64,000 nucleotides of DNA from Bryoerythrophyllum caledonicum (lineage: Eukaryota; Streptophyta; Bryopsida; Pottiales; Pottiaceae): the NCBI GenBank assembly GCA_963971425.1, contig OZ020521.1, positions 3,102,501-3,166,500 on the forward strand, written 5' to 3'. The translations under genes and the position numbers were made by a program. The stretch's first letter is position 1. Each line of letters opens with the position of its first letter. Of this stretch, positions 11,988-22,805 are shown piece by piece. Under the pieces are notes generated by a model. That model saw only the letters and a program-made list of their open reading frames with translations. It made no database searches and was not told the origin of the DNA.

Positions 11988-12706
11988 CGCTAGAGATCGC
12001 ATTTAGTGTAGTATGCACTAATACAAACCGGTACACTAATTGTGAAGTACACAACTACACCGTTCCGTGAATGTAGTGTAGACTAAACTATTTGAAATTT
12101 CCTACACTAATTGAAAATTTACATGCAATTGTTGACTGACACACACTTGCTTGAGAACAAATACCCAATCAGAACTTGGCATGCACATGCTTTGATGGAA
12201 ATTAATGTGGGTGATCTACATCAATAATCCCTCTACACTATATTCAGTGTTTAGTGTAGTGTAGTGACAGAACAATACACTAAATTCCAACTACTACACT
12301 ATTTGTCAATTTCAGTAAAGATTACGAAATAATCTTTTTTCACTTGTGAAAATTTAGTGTGTCAATAGAAGATAAAAGTAAAGTCCAAAAATAATGGTTA
12401 GCAGTCTGCCGAGGACAGCCACAATATCTTATCAACAATCTTAAGAAGAGCATAACTCACTCACATACAATCCACATTCGTCATCAGAGATGTTTTTCTA
12501 ACTAATAACATCTTCAGGAGATGGAAATGTCAAAAAAACCTCACATGTTTGATTTGGAAAAAAATTGAGTGGGTTATGGCCATTCAAAAGATGCAAATGA
12601 GGAGACGCATCTGCAGGACGCCATTAATGACATTGGCGGCTAACACTAATTGTGTACTAGGGTAATTACATTATTCCTACCACTACACTAAATGCGATGC
12701 TTAGTG
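11988..12706. mobile_element. non-autonomous TIR element with CACTAA ends, copy A (about 719 bp)
   Basis: The right end, read inwards, is CACTAAGCATCGCATTTAGT. The left end carries the same text from ATCGCATTTAGTGTAGT onwards, with a decayed outer part. TA follows the right end. The interior (TACACTAATTGTGAAGT, CTACTACACTATTTGT, TTTTCACTTGTG, GGCGGCTAACACTA) matches 36983-37905 and 37911-39193. No ORF. The terminal 12 bases resemble the 217-bp MITE at 18345. Confidence 0.7.
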
Positions 12707-13190
12707 TAGTGTGCAACTCGTCGGTTATGTAATACCATGCACAACACAGTAGCTGAAAAGACATGCACAATTGATACCAGAATCATAAGTTCCCACCACT
12801 ATTCCCTTAATTACACCAACACCTGCACTTCAAGTTTGCGTATGTGAAACACGACCAGTCACCGAAATTTTGCTCACTCCATCCTCTCGGAAATTGTACT
12901 AGTCACGGTACAAGATTAATGTCCTACATATGTAAATACATCTCTACTCTGTACAAAAATTTGGCCCAACATGAATCACTACGTTACAAACTCGTCCCAG
13001 ACAGAACCCCTGCACTTCAAATGGCAACAGCCATGTATCATACTCCAATGGATCCCACTCCATGGATTCTTCTAAATGCCTTGGAAAGCAAATTTGCCCT
13101 GGAAAACTGACAGGCAACCGATCACAGGAAAACGCCACCGCCGTCCTCACGGATGACTCAAATTCTCAAGTTCCAGTTCCCGCAGGTTGG
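12707..13190. other. 3' flank of the ATL gene
   Basis: Probably includes the 3' UTR of the minus-strand ATL gene. No separate feature was recognised. Confidence 0.45.
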
Positions 13191-14700
13191 TCACAAGGGC
13201 AAGTGAGGAGTATGGCGAGAGGAGACATCAGAAGTGGACCTGCTGAGCATAGCCATGCCCTTCAGGCTCCTGATTCGCGAGAAGCTGAAGCGATCCGACC
13301 ACGAGCGTTCCGGCGCTGCGCTCGAGCTGGTGCTTGCTGGTTCCGTCGCCTTCCCCGTTTCCAAGTCGATGGTCACCCACTCATCCTGAATGGAGAGGTG
13401 CGGCTGGTTCGACCCGGGTTTCAAGCTCCTGAATGATGCCTCAGATGCGGTGACGACGCGCGGCTGGTTGCCGCCCTTGAGAAGGTTGCGCAGCGAGACC
13501 AGGTCCGCGCTCAGGGACGACGGCTTCCGGAAGCTCGGAGACTCCTTGTCTGCGCCTGCCACCGCGGCACTCTCATGCGCTGCTGACTCCGACTCTGAGT
13601 TTCGGACGAGCGACCCACGAACACTGCCTTCTCGAGAAATCACGGCGCTCAAACGTCGAGAACCTGGATTTTAGAAGCGAAAACAGCCGGGTTATAAGTA
13701 ACACTCAAATTTAGAGCTCGTTTTGCACGCCATTCCTAGACAATTCTTCGGTCCAATTCCATCCGAGTTTCAGGCTCTGCCAGCGTCGGTGACTCTTGAA
13801 ATCCGTCTTCTAGAAAATTGCTCAATTCACGAATGTGCCTGAATCTCTCTCAAAATCATTTTACCTTACAGTCTAAGCTTCAACTACTCTTATGCTTTTG
13901 ATTCAGCTTCATTTTAACAAAAAAATCCGTTGACACTATCGAATACTTCTTAATTTAAAATTCTTGCTCAATTCCTCTGTCCAATTCCCTCCGACTTTCA
14001 GGTTCCCATTAGAACCAAGCCTACAGTTTCCTAGAATTTTTTTGCAAACGACGATCATCAGTAGCCAAGGTGGTGGAATTTGGGGTTTACCTGCGAAACC
14101 TCGTCTGGAGCTGGCGCCGTGCCGGGCGCCGCCGTGGACTTCAGTGTCGCTCCCCTCGTTCTCCGAATCGTCGGGAATGCGGGCCACATGAGGAGAATGA
14201 ACTGGGGTGGCCTCGGGGGCGGTGGACTCTTGGCTTCCGACGAGGCTGGCGCGGCAGAGCGGGCACGTTGAGTGGGAATCGAACCAGGCATCGATGCACT
14301 CCTGATGGAAGACGTGCTTGCAGGCCGGCAGCAGGCGCAGGGTGTCCTCGTCTGCGAAGTCCGCCAGGCACACGGGGCATTCATGGTCGTCCTTCTCGCC
14401 CAGATCCGCGGCATGCACGAGCGGGAGCGCGTCCACGTCCGCCTTCTCCAGCCCGCGCGTCAGCTTCATGGGGTAGCTCCCACTCGACTGCGGGCCGCCA
14501 GAGCGCACCAGCCCGACCGCCGCGCGCTCCCGGACGCACCTGCGCACCACCACGGACACGAACGCCAGCATGAAGCACCCCGCCAGCAGCAGGATGATCA
14601 CCAGCGCCATCGTCGGACTGAACTTCTTCGTGTTGTCGTAGTAGCTCCGCGAGTACTCTCCATCGCCAGTGTAACTACCAGTCGGAATCAACGACGCCAT
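13191..14700 (-). CDS. ATL-type RING-H2 E3 ubiquitin-protein ligase
   Basis: Two minus-strand exons, 14700-14091 and 13663-13191, join in frame (phase 1) to 360 aa. The start is the first true ATG (14698-14700). A membrane segment spans residues about 31-52 (MALVIILLLAGCFMLAFVSV), followed by a basic stretch, a GLD-like motif (GLEKADVDALPLV) and a canonical RING-H2 finger: C108, C111, C127, H129, H132, C135, C146, C149, with spacing C-x2-C-x15-C-x-H-x2-H-x2-C-x10-C-x2-C. These are the three hallmarks of the plant ATL family of membrane-anchored E3 ligases. The Ser-rich tail has SFRSLKPGSNQPHLSIQDEW. Substrate unknown. The intron (13664-14090) has a donor GTAAAC and acceptor CCAG. Its 3' and 5' parts share a partial direct duplication (about 13730-13785 and 13960-14010). 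Confidence 0.9.
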
Positions 14701-15530
14701 CGATCCTCCCCAGCTCAAGTCAAATCAATCCCAGCTAGCTTTCGCCCTCACAATCCTCCCACCTCACTCGAACTGCGACGCTGCTCTGTCCACGCTCTAC
14801 AGCTCTCCATCGATCTCCTCCAAACAACCAAATTCAACCAGCGACCACTAGCTAGATCGAAACTAACCGACTGGTTGAATCTACTGGTGATCGATCCACA
14901 ACCCGTCGCGGCGTGGACCCTGTGAATTATACGAGGGGGGGAACTAGGTCGACGGAGCGTGCGCCGGCACAAAGCGACTTTGGGAGTGACTTATGGGATC
15001 ATGTGACGTTAGGAAAGAGGGTGTGAAGGTGGCGAAGCAATTTCTAGTACTGTAGTGACGGGAGAGGCGAGCCTAGATTTGTGCCCATCTAATTAACTGC
15101 TTTCTTTGATTTCTGTTGTCGCCCATCAGTTGGGAGAGGGGGGAAGGATGAGCCGGGCACGCTCTCGGGGAGGAGCGTGGCGGCTGCGAGGTAGCTGCGC
15201 AGGACGGCGTCACCAGTGACCACGCGGTGGGCGCGCTGCCGCGACGACCTGGCACCTTCTCGCCTCAAACAGGGCCTCGGGTCCACGAGATTGTTGACCC
15301 CAAAACCGACTAACTGAAAATGACCGTGGTATGTCGGGATTCTCCTTCATCCACGGAATTAAGGTAAAATAATTTAAAATCGACCCAATACTGCTTACTT
15401 CTTTACATGGAGTGGATGTAATAACCTGTTATTACATCACTTACAGGTTCATTGGTCAATGTATAGGTCATGTAAGGATGACTCACCTTTTCTTCTTGAA
15501 ATCTAGGATTTGGGCCATATTTGGTCTCTA
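14701..15530. other. upstream region of the ATL gene
   Basis: It holds the ATL promoter and probable 5' UTR (minus strand) and a GC-rich part at 15120-15300. No motif or second gene could be supported. Confidence 0.5.
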
Positions 15531-16079
15531 CACTAATTTTGGTACTTAGTGTTATGCACGGTAGAGTTTTCTTGAAAGTGCTTTCCAAAGGGGAAAGCCA
15601 GTAGGCATTTGGTGCCAGATAGGACAAATTTTTTTTTATGCACAAGAAGATACTTCCGAAAATCTCATACTCCCTTTTTTTTTGCACCAATGAGATGCAT
15701 GGCAGTCAATGCTCTTGGGCCCTGTCCCATGCAAGCTAAAGCTCCCCCTAATACCCCATGTTCCCAAAAAGTTGACCGGTGGTTCTCCTACACCTTTTCC
15801 AAGCCAAGTTACCATGTGCATGTGGTCCCAGTTACTTACATAAGACCCTAAGATTTGGGGTGGAAGATCCTTTACTTTCAGAAAAACTCTAGTAAATGAC
15901 TTGTAAATGCTATGAGTTTTACTTTTGATGAATATTTTACCAAGAGCACAACACTCTATACCACTCAAAAGAGGGGGATCATTGTAGACATAGTTGGGAA
16001 AAAAATTCATTGAGAGTAAAAACTTGTAGCATTAACAAGTCATTTACTGTGCATAACAACACTAATACCAAAATCAATG
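15531..16079. mobile_element. 217-bp foldback MITE, copy 2, split by a nested element
   Basis: It has TA-flanked ends (15529-15530 and 16080-16081): CACTAATTTTGGTACTTAGT at the left and the inverted CATTGATTTTGGTATTAGTG at the right. Removing the nested element at about 15562-15891 restores the family sequence GTAAATGAC and a length close to 217 bp. Confidence 0.8.
15562..15891. mobile_element. short TIR element, TAGAGTTTT family, copy 2, nested in a MITE
   Basis: The ends TAGAGTTTTCTTG and CAGAAAAACTCTA are inverted repeats, and the interior matches 2423-2708. Comparison with intact MITE copies fixes the insertion to the host text CGGTAAATGAC. The target duplication can be read as GTA or as shorter, depending on where the ends are drawn. 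Confidence 0.7.
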
Positions 16080-16081
16080 TA

Positions 16082-18238
16082 GTTGGTTCTAAATTGTCCT
16101 ACCTTAAATTAACACTTGCATGTATTTTCTACACTAAAATAGCCAATTAAATTCTTATCATCTATTATTGTAGCAATTATGCTAAAATGACCATATAAAT
16201 TTACGAAGAATGAGAATTGTTGGAAATGGACATTTTGCTCCAAAGGAGATGGAAATTGATTCTCCAAGCCCATTCTTCATCTCTGGAGTATATAAATGCC
16301 TAACAGAATCTTCAAAGAATAGGTCCTCCTTTTTCATGGAAAAGTCCCACACTATCCAGTCTTTAGAGATTTGAGAATGAACTAAAGCCCATGTTTTTTT
16401 ATTGAAATTCTTTGAACTCGTTTGTTTTGAAACTTAAAAAAGTCTAGCCAATGGAAAAACATGTCGTACATGTCTTGTGACAAATATGTAGAGTCACCTC
16501 CCTTTACAATAGCCTTTGTTAGAACAACCCAAATGTTATTGTAAAGGGAGCTGTCTATTCTTGTGGTAGATACGAGGGATGGACTCGGTACACGTTGGTA
16601 ACTTCTGGTTAGACAAACGATTTGAAAGCTTCAAAAGTAGATTGCAGATGCGGTTTTCAGACTATGTGAGAAATCAGACACTCCAGTTTGAGATCAAGCT
16701 GATGACATGTGCACATTGGAGGCTGCCATGAGCCAGCTGCCCTTGAGACGCAGTGTGTCTGCGCCAGCAAAAGCACATGCAGGGACATATCGATCGTACC
16801 GGAGCTGCTTCTGGAACGGTCCCACTCCATAGCTTGTGATGAGCTTACGGTTGCAACTTCGTCATGGTCTACAAACATTGACGACGACAAGAATCATTAT
16901 GTTCGAGTCCTGCCGCCGATCCAAGCTTGTTTCTCGTTATCATGCTGAGGTCACGAGCAGGCAAGTTCGGTGTCGCTTGCTCAGCTTCGGAGTTAGAAGT
17001 TTCCACCGATTCTTTCTCATTCGTATATCGTAGAAAAAATGGATAGATTTTTGCCATTCCTGTTCCACGTTAGCTGCCGAGATGTCAACTTCTCGTCACG
17101 GTGCAATTTCTCAGGGAGACTGCAAACTTGCAAAGTTTTTTGGGATCTTTTTGAATGCTATTGTTTATGATCTTTTCATGCTTTACGTAGAAGATTCAAA
17201 TAGCATCTTCAAGTTTGTGTGCATGTATTAATCCCTAAAATTTCCAAAACAACACTTTAAAAATCCTTTTTGAGTACAAAAAGAAAACTCGGTTCTTTTC
17301 CAATGGTAACCGTCCAATCTTCTTTCAAACTACTTCAAGAATAAGCTCAAGTTAATCAAATATAATATGTTGCTGTTACCATAACAAAGTCAAATACAAA
17401 GTGGGGGATTGGAAAACCCCTATTTGTACTCTATTTGAAGTCACTTGGTTTATCACGTAGCATACTATTTGGTCCTAAAACCCTTAGTAGGTGTAGATAT
17501 GGGGAGAATTTGGAGGAATTTCCTCCAGAGAAGAGGTGGTTCCAGATTCCATATCTTATAAGTATTGCCTCCATTTCCATTGGTCTAAATTTCGAAAAAT
17601 GAGTTAAAATACCGAAAATTTTGGACCCGGGTTCACACATGGTGTTTTCAAATTCTTTTGTCTTCCAACTCTCACGTTTCTCTCTAATAACTGGTTATTT
17701 CGGAGAAAGAAAATAAAAACCTGAAAAATAATTCAAAACATATCATTGGAAATTGGAAAGGAAAAAGAAAAACTCAACAACTGGGTTGGCCACTGCCAGT
17801 TCTTCCAGAAGGTCCGCGACTGAGAGCGTGGCACAAGCGGATCCTATTCCACGCCGTGGACCCAGTACAAACGCACCTCTTCAATCTGGAAGAATTTTAT
17901 TCTTTTTTAATTTTATTTATGGGAACCTGGAAGAAATTCATGCGCATGTCGGTCAGGTTCAGTTCTTCGCAGGCTGCAGCACCTCCTTCATTTGGGGATG
18001 GTCATTTTTGCAGACTAATAACATTATTCCAGCTCATTCTACCGGAAACTCTGTGGCCAACACTTGCCTTGCCATGTAAGTGACCAGAATCCCACGTTTG
18101 TGGAAGAGCTTTGATTACAGCTGTGCACTGTTAAGAACATTCTTTATTATTCCGTTGTTGATAGAATCGTGGAAATCAACTTTCAAATCACCTCCGTAGC
18201 CTGTTATCGTTGTGGAAGTGTGTCAATGTTATGGTTGT
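16082..18238. other. intergenic stretch without recognised gene
   Basis: Mostly AT-rich. 16650-17040 and 17790-18120 have more mixed composition and short ORFs, but I could not connect them to a protein family or a splice model. A short inverted pair, TAATTACAATAGCC-like and AATGTTATTGTAAAGGGAG-like, lies at about 16500-16550. Confidence 0.5.
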
Positions 18239-18240
18239 TA

Positions 18241-18676
18241 CACTGATTTTGATGTTTAGTGTCATGGGCAGTAAATGACTTGTAAATGCTGTAAGTTTTT
18301 ACTTTTGATATAAATTTTTACTAAGAGCACAACAATCTATACTACACTAAACATCGCATTTAGTGTAGCGCCCAGTAAATAACTTGTAAATGCTATAAGT
18401 TTTTACTCTTGATGCCAATTTTTACCAAGAGCACAATTCTCTATAGTATTCAAATAAGAGGATCATCATAAACATAGTTGGTAAAAATATTCACTCAAAG
18501 TAAAAACTTATAGCATTTACAAGTCATTTACTAGGCGCTACACTAAGTGCGATGTTTAGTGTACTCAAAGAGGGGGATCATAGTGCACATGGTCACTAAA
18601 AATATTCATCAAGAGTGAAAACTTATAGAATTTACAAGTCATTCACCACCCATGACACTTAACATCAAAATCAGTG
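18241..18676. mobile_element. 217-bp foldback MITE, copy 3, carrying a nested copy of the family
   Basis: Flanked by TA (18239-18240 and 18677-18678). It begins CACTGATTTTGATGTTTAGT and ends with the inverse. Total 436 bp, that is 217 bp plus a nested 217-bp element plus one duplicated TA. Confidence 0.87.
18345..18561. mobile_element. 217-bp foldback MITE, copy 4, nested in copy 3
   Basis: The ends CACTAAACATCGC and GCGATGTTTAGTG are flanked by TA (18343-18344 and 18562-18563). Without the element and one TA the host reads CTATACTACTCAAAG, exactly as in the uninterrupted copy at 7201-7417 (opposite arm). This proves a two-base TA target duplication. Confidence 0.9.
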
Positions 18677-18678
18677 TA

Positions 18679-19095
18679 GTTAGAGTAGAATTTACAGAAT
18701 GAGTAAAAATGTTATACAATCTTATACATATTCACCTCATCTTAGAATATTTACCACCTAATTTTAGAACATTTTCCACCTCATTTTAAAATATTATCTG
18801 TTTAGGTGCCTAATTCATTTTCATACGTTGGTCAATTTTTTATTCAAAAAGGCAAGTAGTAGTAGTAGTAAGAACTCCAGCCTTCATAGAAGGTCGGCGT
18901 GAATAAAGTGTCTGTTCGTTCCTAACACTATATCAATGTCCAGAAGACATAGAAAAGTGATTGGGAACTCCTGTCCCCTTACGGGGGTAGACACTATGGA
19001 AAGTGGCAAGTGAAAAGGAGAGGTATCTCCTTTGATGCATGGCAAAAAGAGTGGAACAAAGAGAGGAGTAAACTAATTAATTAAAAGAAGTAAAT
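18679..19095. other. non-coding stretch
   Basis: AT-rich, with a short AGT run at 18855-18870. No gene recognised. Confidence 0.5.
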
Positions 19096-19099
19096 ATGG

Positions 19100-19148
19100 T
19101 TTATTTTTGTTTATTTTTGTTTTTTTTTTGTTTTTTTTGTTTTTTTGT
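19100..19148. repeat. T-rich tract, possible reverse-strand poly(A) tail
   Basis: Runs of T separated by single G residues. It lies downstream (on the minus strand) of the ORF 20045-19371 and of the LINE ORF, so it could be the retroposed tail of a minus-strand element. A simple repeat is equally possible. Confidence 0.35.
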
Positions 19149-19370
19149 CCTAGAGGGAAGACAAAGCGTAATTCAAACTTTGGAAAAGACAAAGTAAGAT
19201 TGCAAAACACTAGCGTGTAATTAGAATGGAGCTCTAGCAACAATGTAAGGAGAATAGTTGAAAAGTAGAGTGAAATGTATTCTAATGTTTTGCGAGGTTG
19301 AGCTAATGCATAAAAAGTTGAACTCGGCAGAAAAGGGGGACTATTGTTGTCGTTTAAGAAGAGAGACACC

Positions 19371-20045
19371 TTAAGGGAGGTGTAAAAACCGTAGTGTACG
19401 CTGCATCATGTCTCCAACCTGAGCCGCCAGTTGTTCTTCAGTTAACTCCTTTGGGTGTCCGAGTAGCCATCGATTATGAACCCAATGTGTTGCTCCTTCT
19501 TGTGGTGGTATCGGATTTGCAATCAAACCCCAGAGTTGGTCATGGTTAGGTCCTTCATATGTTGCTTCAAAGTAACGAATTGGCCCTTCAACTTCAGTCT
19601 TCCCGACCCAAAGAAATTGGCCAAGCACTCGGGCTTGATCGCGCATGAGATCTCCAATGAATCGTACTTGGTCTCTGTTGGTTGCAGATGGTGCAGACCT
19701 TTCTGACACTCGAGTAGGTAGTGGAGGATAAATTGGAGGTCCTGGACTAAGAGGGGCTCTACCTCGACGTCCAAAGTTTGGAGATGCATCTAGTCTTGGT
19801 CTTTGAGTAGGGGGTTGTAGAGCCACAGCTATCATAGGTGGGAATGGACAACGTCTACTCTGAGGAGACGGTGGTTGGGTGAGGGGTAGATTGTCATCTG
19901 GAAGATCAGAGAATGAGAGCTCTTGTTCCAATTGTGGAACGTCTGATACTGACATCGGTTGGGGATTCGTCTCAACAGACTGTGGAAGGTTTACATCGGC
20001 TAGACTATCAGAACCTGATGAGCGATACCAGATGGTATTTGACAT
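19371..20045 (-). CDS. unrecognised 224-aa ORF downstream of the LINE
   Basis: The ORF has a true ATG (20043-20045). Residues 1 to about 115 are Ser/Pro-rich and likely disordered (PPSPQSRRCPFPP, QPPTQRPRL). The C-terminal half looks folded (FIGDLMRDQARVLGQFLW, NRWLLGHPKELTEEQLAAQV). I do not recognise the family. It lies on the LINE strand, between the end of the LINE ORF (20399) and a T-rich tract (19100-19148). It may be an ORF of that retroelement, an ORF of another element or a host gene exon. Amino-acid composition suggests a real protein. Confidence 0.45.
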   Translation of the reverse strand: MSNTIWYRSSGSDSLADVNLPQSVETNPQPMSVSDVPQLEQELSFSDLPDDNLPLTQPPSPQSRRCPFPPMIAVALQPPTQRPRLDASPNFGRRGRAPLSPGPPIYPPLPTRVSERSAPSATNRDQVRFIGDLMRDQARVLGQFLWVGKTEVEGPIRYFEATYEGPNHDQLWGLIANPIPPQEGATHWVHNRWLLGHPKELTEEQLAAQVGDMMQRTLRFLHLP

Positions 20046-20398
20046 AGTGGTGCTAGACGTATGAAAGGTTTGGCTGCTGGTGGGGTTATAATTGTGGATG
20101 GTTTAGACGGTGCAGAAGGATTTGTATATTGAATTTTGATGGTGTTAGGGAAGATATTTTAGTGTGTAGGCAAAGTCAACTTCCTGTGAAATTTAGACAC
20201 TTGTCAACATGTGTGAGGACCGTTTAACTTTTTAACATAATTTATGGGACGGTGGTTTGGCGGAAAGAAATAAATTAGTTTGGTCATAATGTAGTTGTCA
20301 GTTTGGCACGTTGCTTGATATAGAAATTGAATCTGAAGCCTTTGTCGTGAAGTATTAATTATTAATAGTATAGTATTTTATATTATTGAGTATAATGA
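20046..20398. other. spacer between LINE ORF and the 224-aa ORF
   Basis: AT-rich DNA of 353 bp without ORF. If the two ORFs belong to one element, this is internal non-coding or 3' UTR sequence. Confidence 0.4.
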
Positions 20399-21989
20399 TT
20401 ATGGAGGATCTAGGATTATAGGTAGTGGTTGGTTGTTTTGAATTCGTCGTTTGTGTAGTAGTATAGACATAGCATGGTGTGCGGCGATGGTGTTAATATT
20501 TTTAAATGTGTGTTGAATGCTGGTCATAGGAATATAAAATTTGTCTTTAAGTATTGTTATTGGCAAATTGTGTGTGGTGGCTCTAGCTCCAGCAGTGATA
20601 ATGATAATAGGATCTACTTTCGAGCCGTGATTAATTATACTATCGATTAGCGATTGATATTTAATAGTTTTGTTGAGAATTGTTTGATTGGAGAATCTAT
20701 CATTACGGTATGCAAATTCAATAAATTGTATTGTTAAATTTGGGTTTACAGTGGTGGGAGGGGTGGTGTTTAGTGGGAGGCCTCTCACACATAATATATC
20801 GGGCTTAAGTCGAGCATTACACTGACATCGGCGGAGGAGACATGTGCATGGAAGAAGCCAAGGTGGGACGGTATTTTCTGGTGGGTTGTTATTATATGTG
20901 CTTGCATGCATGAGGGTGTAACACCGTGATTTTTTTGAGGAGATTAACATTTTTCGTAATTCCCATACAACTTTATTATGTCTTTTGGTTATTAGTGCAT
21001 ATATGTGGGGGTGTTGGCATTTTAACAAGACATGGTGCCATGTGTCGGAATCTGTTGAATTGCATATAGAGCATGTTATAGTAGGAAATCGAGTATGTCC
21101 AAAGAATAATTGTATTCGAGCGTTTCCCATATATTGTCCAGTTCGGAATTTGATAAGGCAAGTGATTTGTGTGTCAGTGTGTGTGGAGTTATTCCAGAAG
21201 ACTGTTGAGAGTTTTGAATTAATGTCGGTATTATGTAACCATTTGTCTATGTTGGGGAATTGTGTTGCAATGACTTCTAGGTTGTGAGTTCTATCATATT
21301 TTAGGAGGTGTTTTTCTAGAAATCGTATTGGTCCTTTCTCTGGTGAATTTGTCATGTCAGGCCATTGGTCTTGGTGATAATAGTAGGGGGTAGGATGGGC
21401 GTATTTGTGTGGTTTGGAGGCATGGGTGTAAGGTTTGTTGGTGCCTTCTTTGGTTAATTTATCTGCCTGTTCATTTCCGGATATTTGGGAATGGGCTTTA
21501 ACTTTGAGTAGGGTAGTGGGGTGGATTCTTTGAAGTAGGAGGTTAATTATTGAAGTTAAGAGAGTGCGGTCTGGGTGGTTATTATGCAATGTTGGGTGTG
21601 TGATATGGGTATTAATAAGATAAAGGATATTTAGACAATCAGTGAAGATATATGCTGGTTCATGTGGGAAACGTTTGAGAATAATTTTCAAAGTTTTATA
21701 AAGAGCCATCATTTCGGCTCGTAGAATATTTTGTAGACCAGGTAATTGTTTGGATATATTTAGGTCCTTTGAGCTGTTATAAATGCCATATCCGGCGGTT
21801 TCACTTTTCCAATTGTCAGGGCTAATCTCCATGGGTTCCGTAAACAAACCATAAGTATAGTAGCAGTATTCAGGGTTAAATTTTAGAGGAGGATGTGTGT
21901 TGTAATATGGGAGAGAAGGTAGTGACAGGGTATTACTACGGTGGGAGGTAGGGCATGGAACAGTGGACCAGTCTTTGCTACGATTGACT
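20399..21989 (-). pseudogene. LINE ORF2 C-terminal part: RNase H and zinc-finger-like tail (truncated, inactive)
   Basis: A minus-strand frame is open from the piggyBac target site at 21989 to a TAA at 20399, more than 500 codons. RNase H hallmarks are AEMMALY (catalytic Glu), YIFTDCLN (Asp), and SGNEQADKL (Asp). The first catalytic Asp of the usual TDGS motif is Tyr here (YTYGLF), so the domain should be dead. A C-x2-C-x8-H-H-x5-C motif (CSICNSTDSDTWHHVLLKC) follows, as in many non-LTR elements. The reading continues across the piggyBac into 26923-27315. A second decayed copy is at 51850-56075. Confidence 0.85.
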
Positions 21990-21993
21990 TTAA

Positions 21994-22009
21994 CCCTTAA
22001 ACGCCCAGG
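21994..22009 (+). repeat. left TIR of the piggyBac element
   Basis: CCCTTAAACGCCCAGG, directly after TTAA 21990-21993. It matches the right TIR base for base. Confidence 0.93.
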
Positions 22010-22376
22010 AGAGCCCGAGGGGCTCTTTCCTGAACTTCAGGGCACTGTAGCTCCGTCATCGACGGGCGGAATCGGACAGGAGAGGGATCAAACTGGTCGG
22101 GCTTCTTCAACGAATCGACTCCAATGATTGCCTTCGACAATTGAGTTGAGGTGAGCGAGAGATTCCAATACCGTTCGATTCGGAAGAGAAGTGAGACAGT
22201 TTCGGAGCTGCCCGATGCTGTCTTGCATCGTTGCGAACTCAATTGCGGAGCTCACTTTGTAGAAGCCGGGCCAGAGACGATCATCGCCTGTCAGAAAAGC
22301 GAGAGTATTTTTAGTGTGTCCGCTTCTGGAGACGTTAGCAACGATCGTTGTTGGTTCCGTTGGACAACGGGTCAGG

Positions 22377-22805
22377 ATGGTGTCGACTTGGGTTGAAGAA
22401 CGTCGCGAGCGGCAGGGGAGTGCTTTTTCTGAAGAGCTCAGAAATTGGCTTACACACAATCAATTGCAACCTCAATCCATCGTGAACGAGTGTTTGAAGC
22501 TATTGAACGAGGAATACCTGCTATCGCGACCGCTGCCGCCTGGTGTCGTTCTGCCGGCAAATCCTGGTCCCAGGAACTATCGTTTCCTTTTTCGCAAGAA
22601 CGTTGCATCCTTACTCCGGTGGATAGAGAGACGCGCAGAAGGGGACGCACAAGGTTTCAGCGACTCCCTAAACCGGTTTATCAGGGAGACGTGGTGGCCC
22701 GATGAGGCCTCAGAGGCGCTCCACAGGGTCGGGCACGAGCAACGACAATCGAGGTGGGTTTCAATTTCCTGTTTCTCAATCGGTAGAATTAAGGTTTCTT
22801 GGTGA
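22377..22805 (+). CDS. unrecognised ORF inside the piggyBac element (142 aa)
   Basis: The ATG at 22377 opens a product rich in charged residues and aromatic/Leu positions that look helical (WVEERRERQGSAFSEELRNW, VASLLRWIERRAEG, SLNRFIRETWWPDEA). I do not recognise a family. It lies upstream of the transposase on the same strand. A splice donor (GAG/GTGGGT) near 22752 would remove the last, less protein-like residues, so it may be the first exon of a longer transcript. It could be an accessory protein, an N-terminal part of the transposase precursor or a captured fragment. Confidence 0.45.
   Translation: MVSTWVEERRERQGSAFSEELRNWLTHNQLQPQSIVNECLKLLNEEYLLSRPLPPGVVLPANPGPRNYRFLFRKNVASLLRWIERRAEGDAQGFSDSLNRFIRETWWPDEASEALHRVGHEQRQSRWVSISCFSIGRIKVSW

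Noticed and set aside
11988..12706. CACTA/EnSpm assignment from the CACTA ends
   Set aside because: The related copy B and the MITEs show two-base TA duplications and not three-base ones, and no EnSpm transposase text is present.
14070..14925. Plus-strand ORFs opposite the ATL gene
   Set aside because: Composition shadows of the minus-strand exon, which has TM, GLD and RING motifs.
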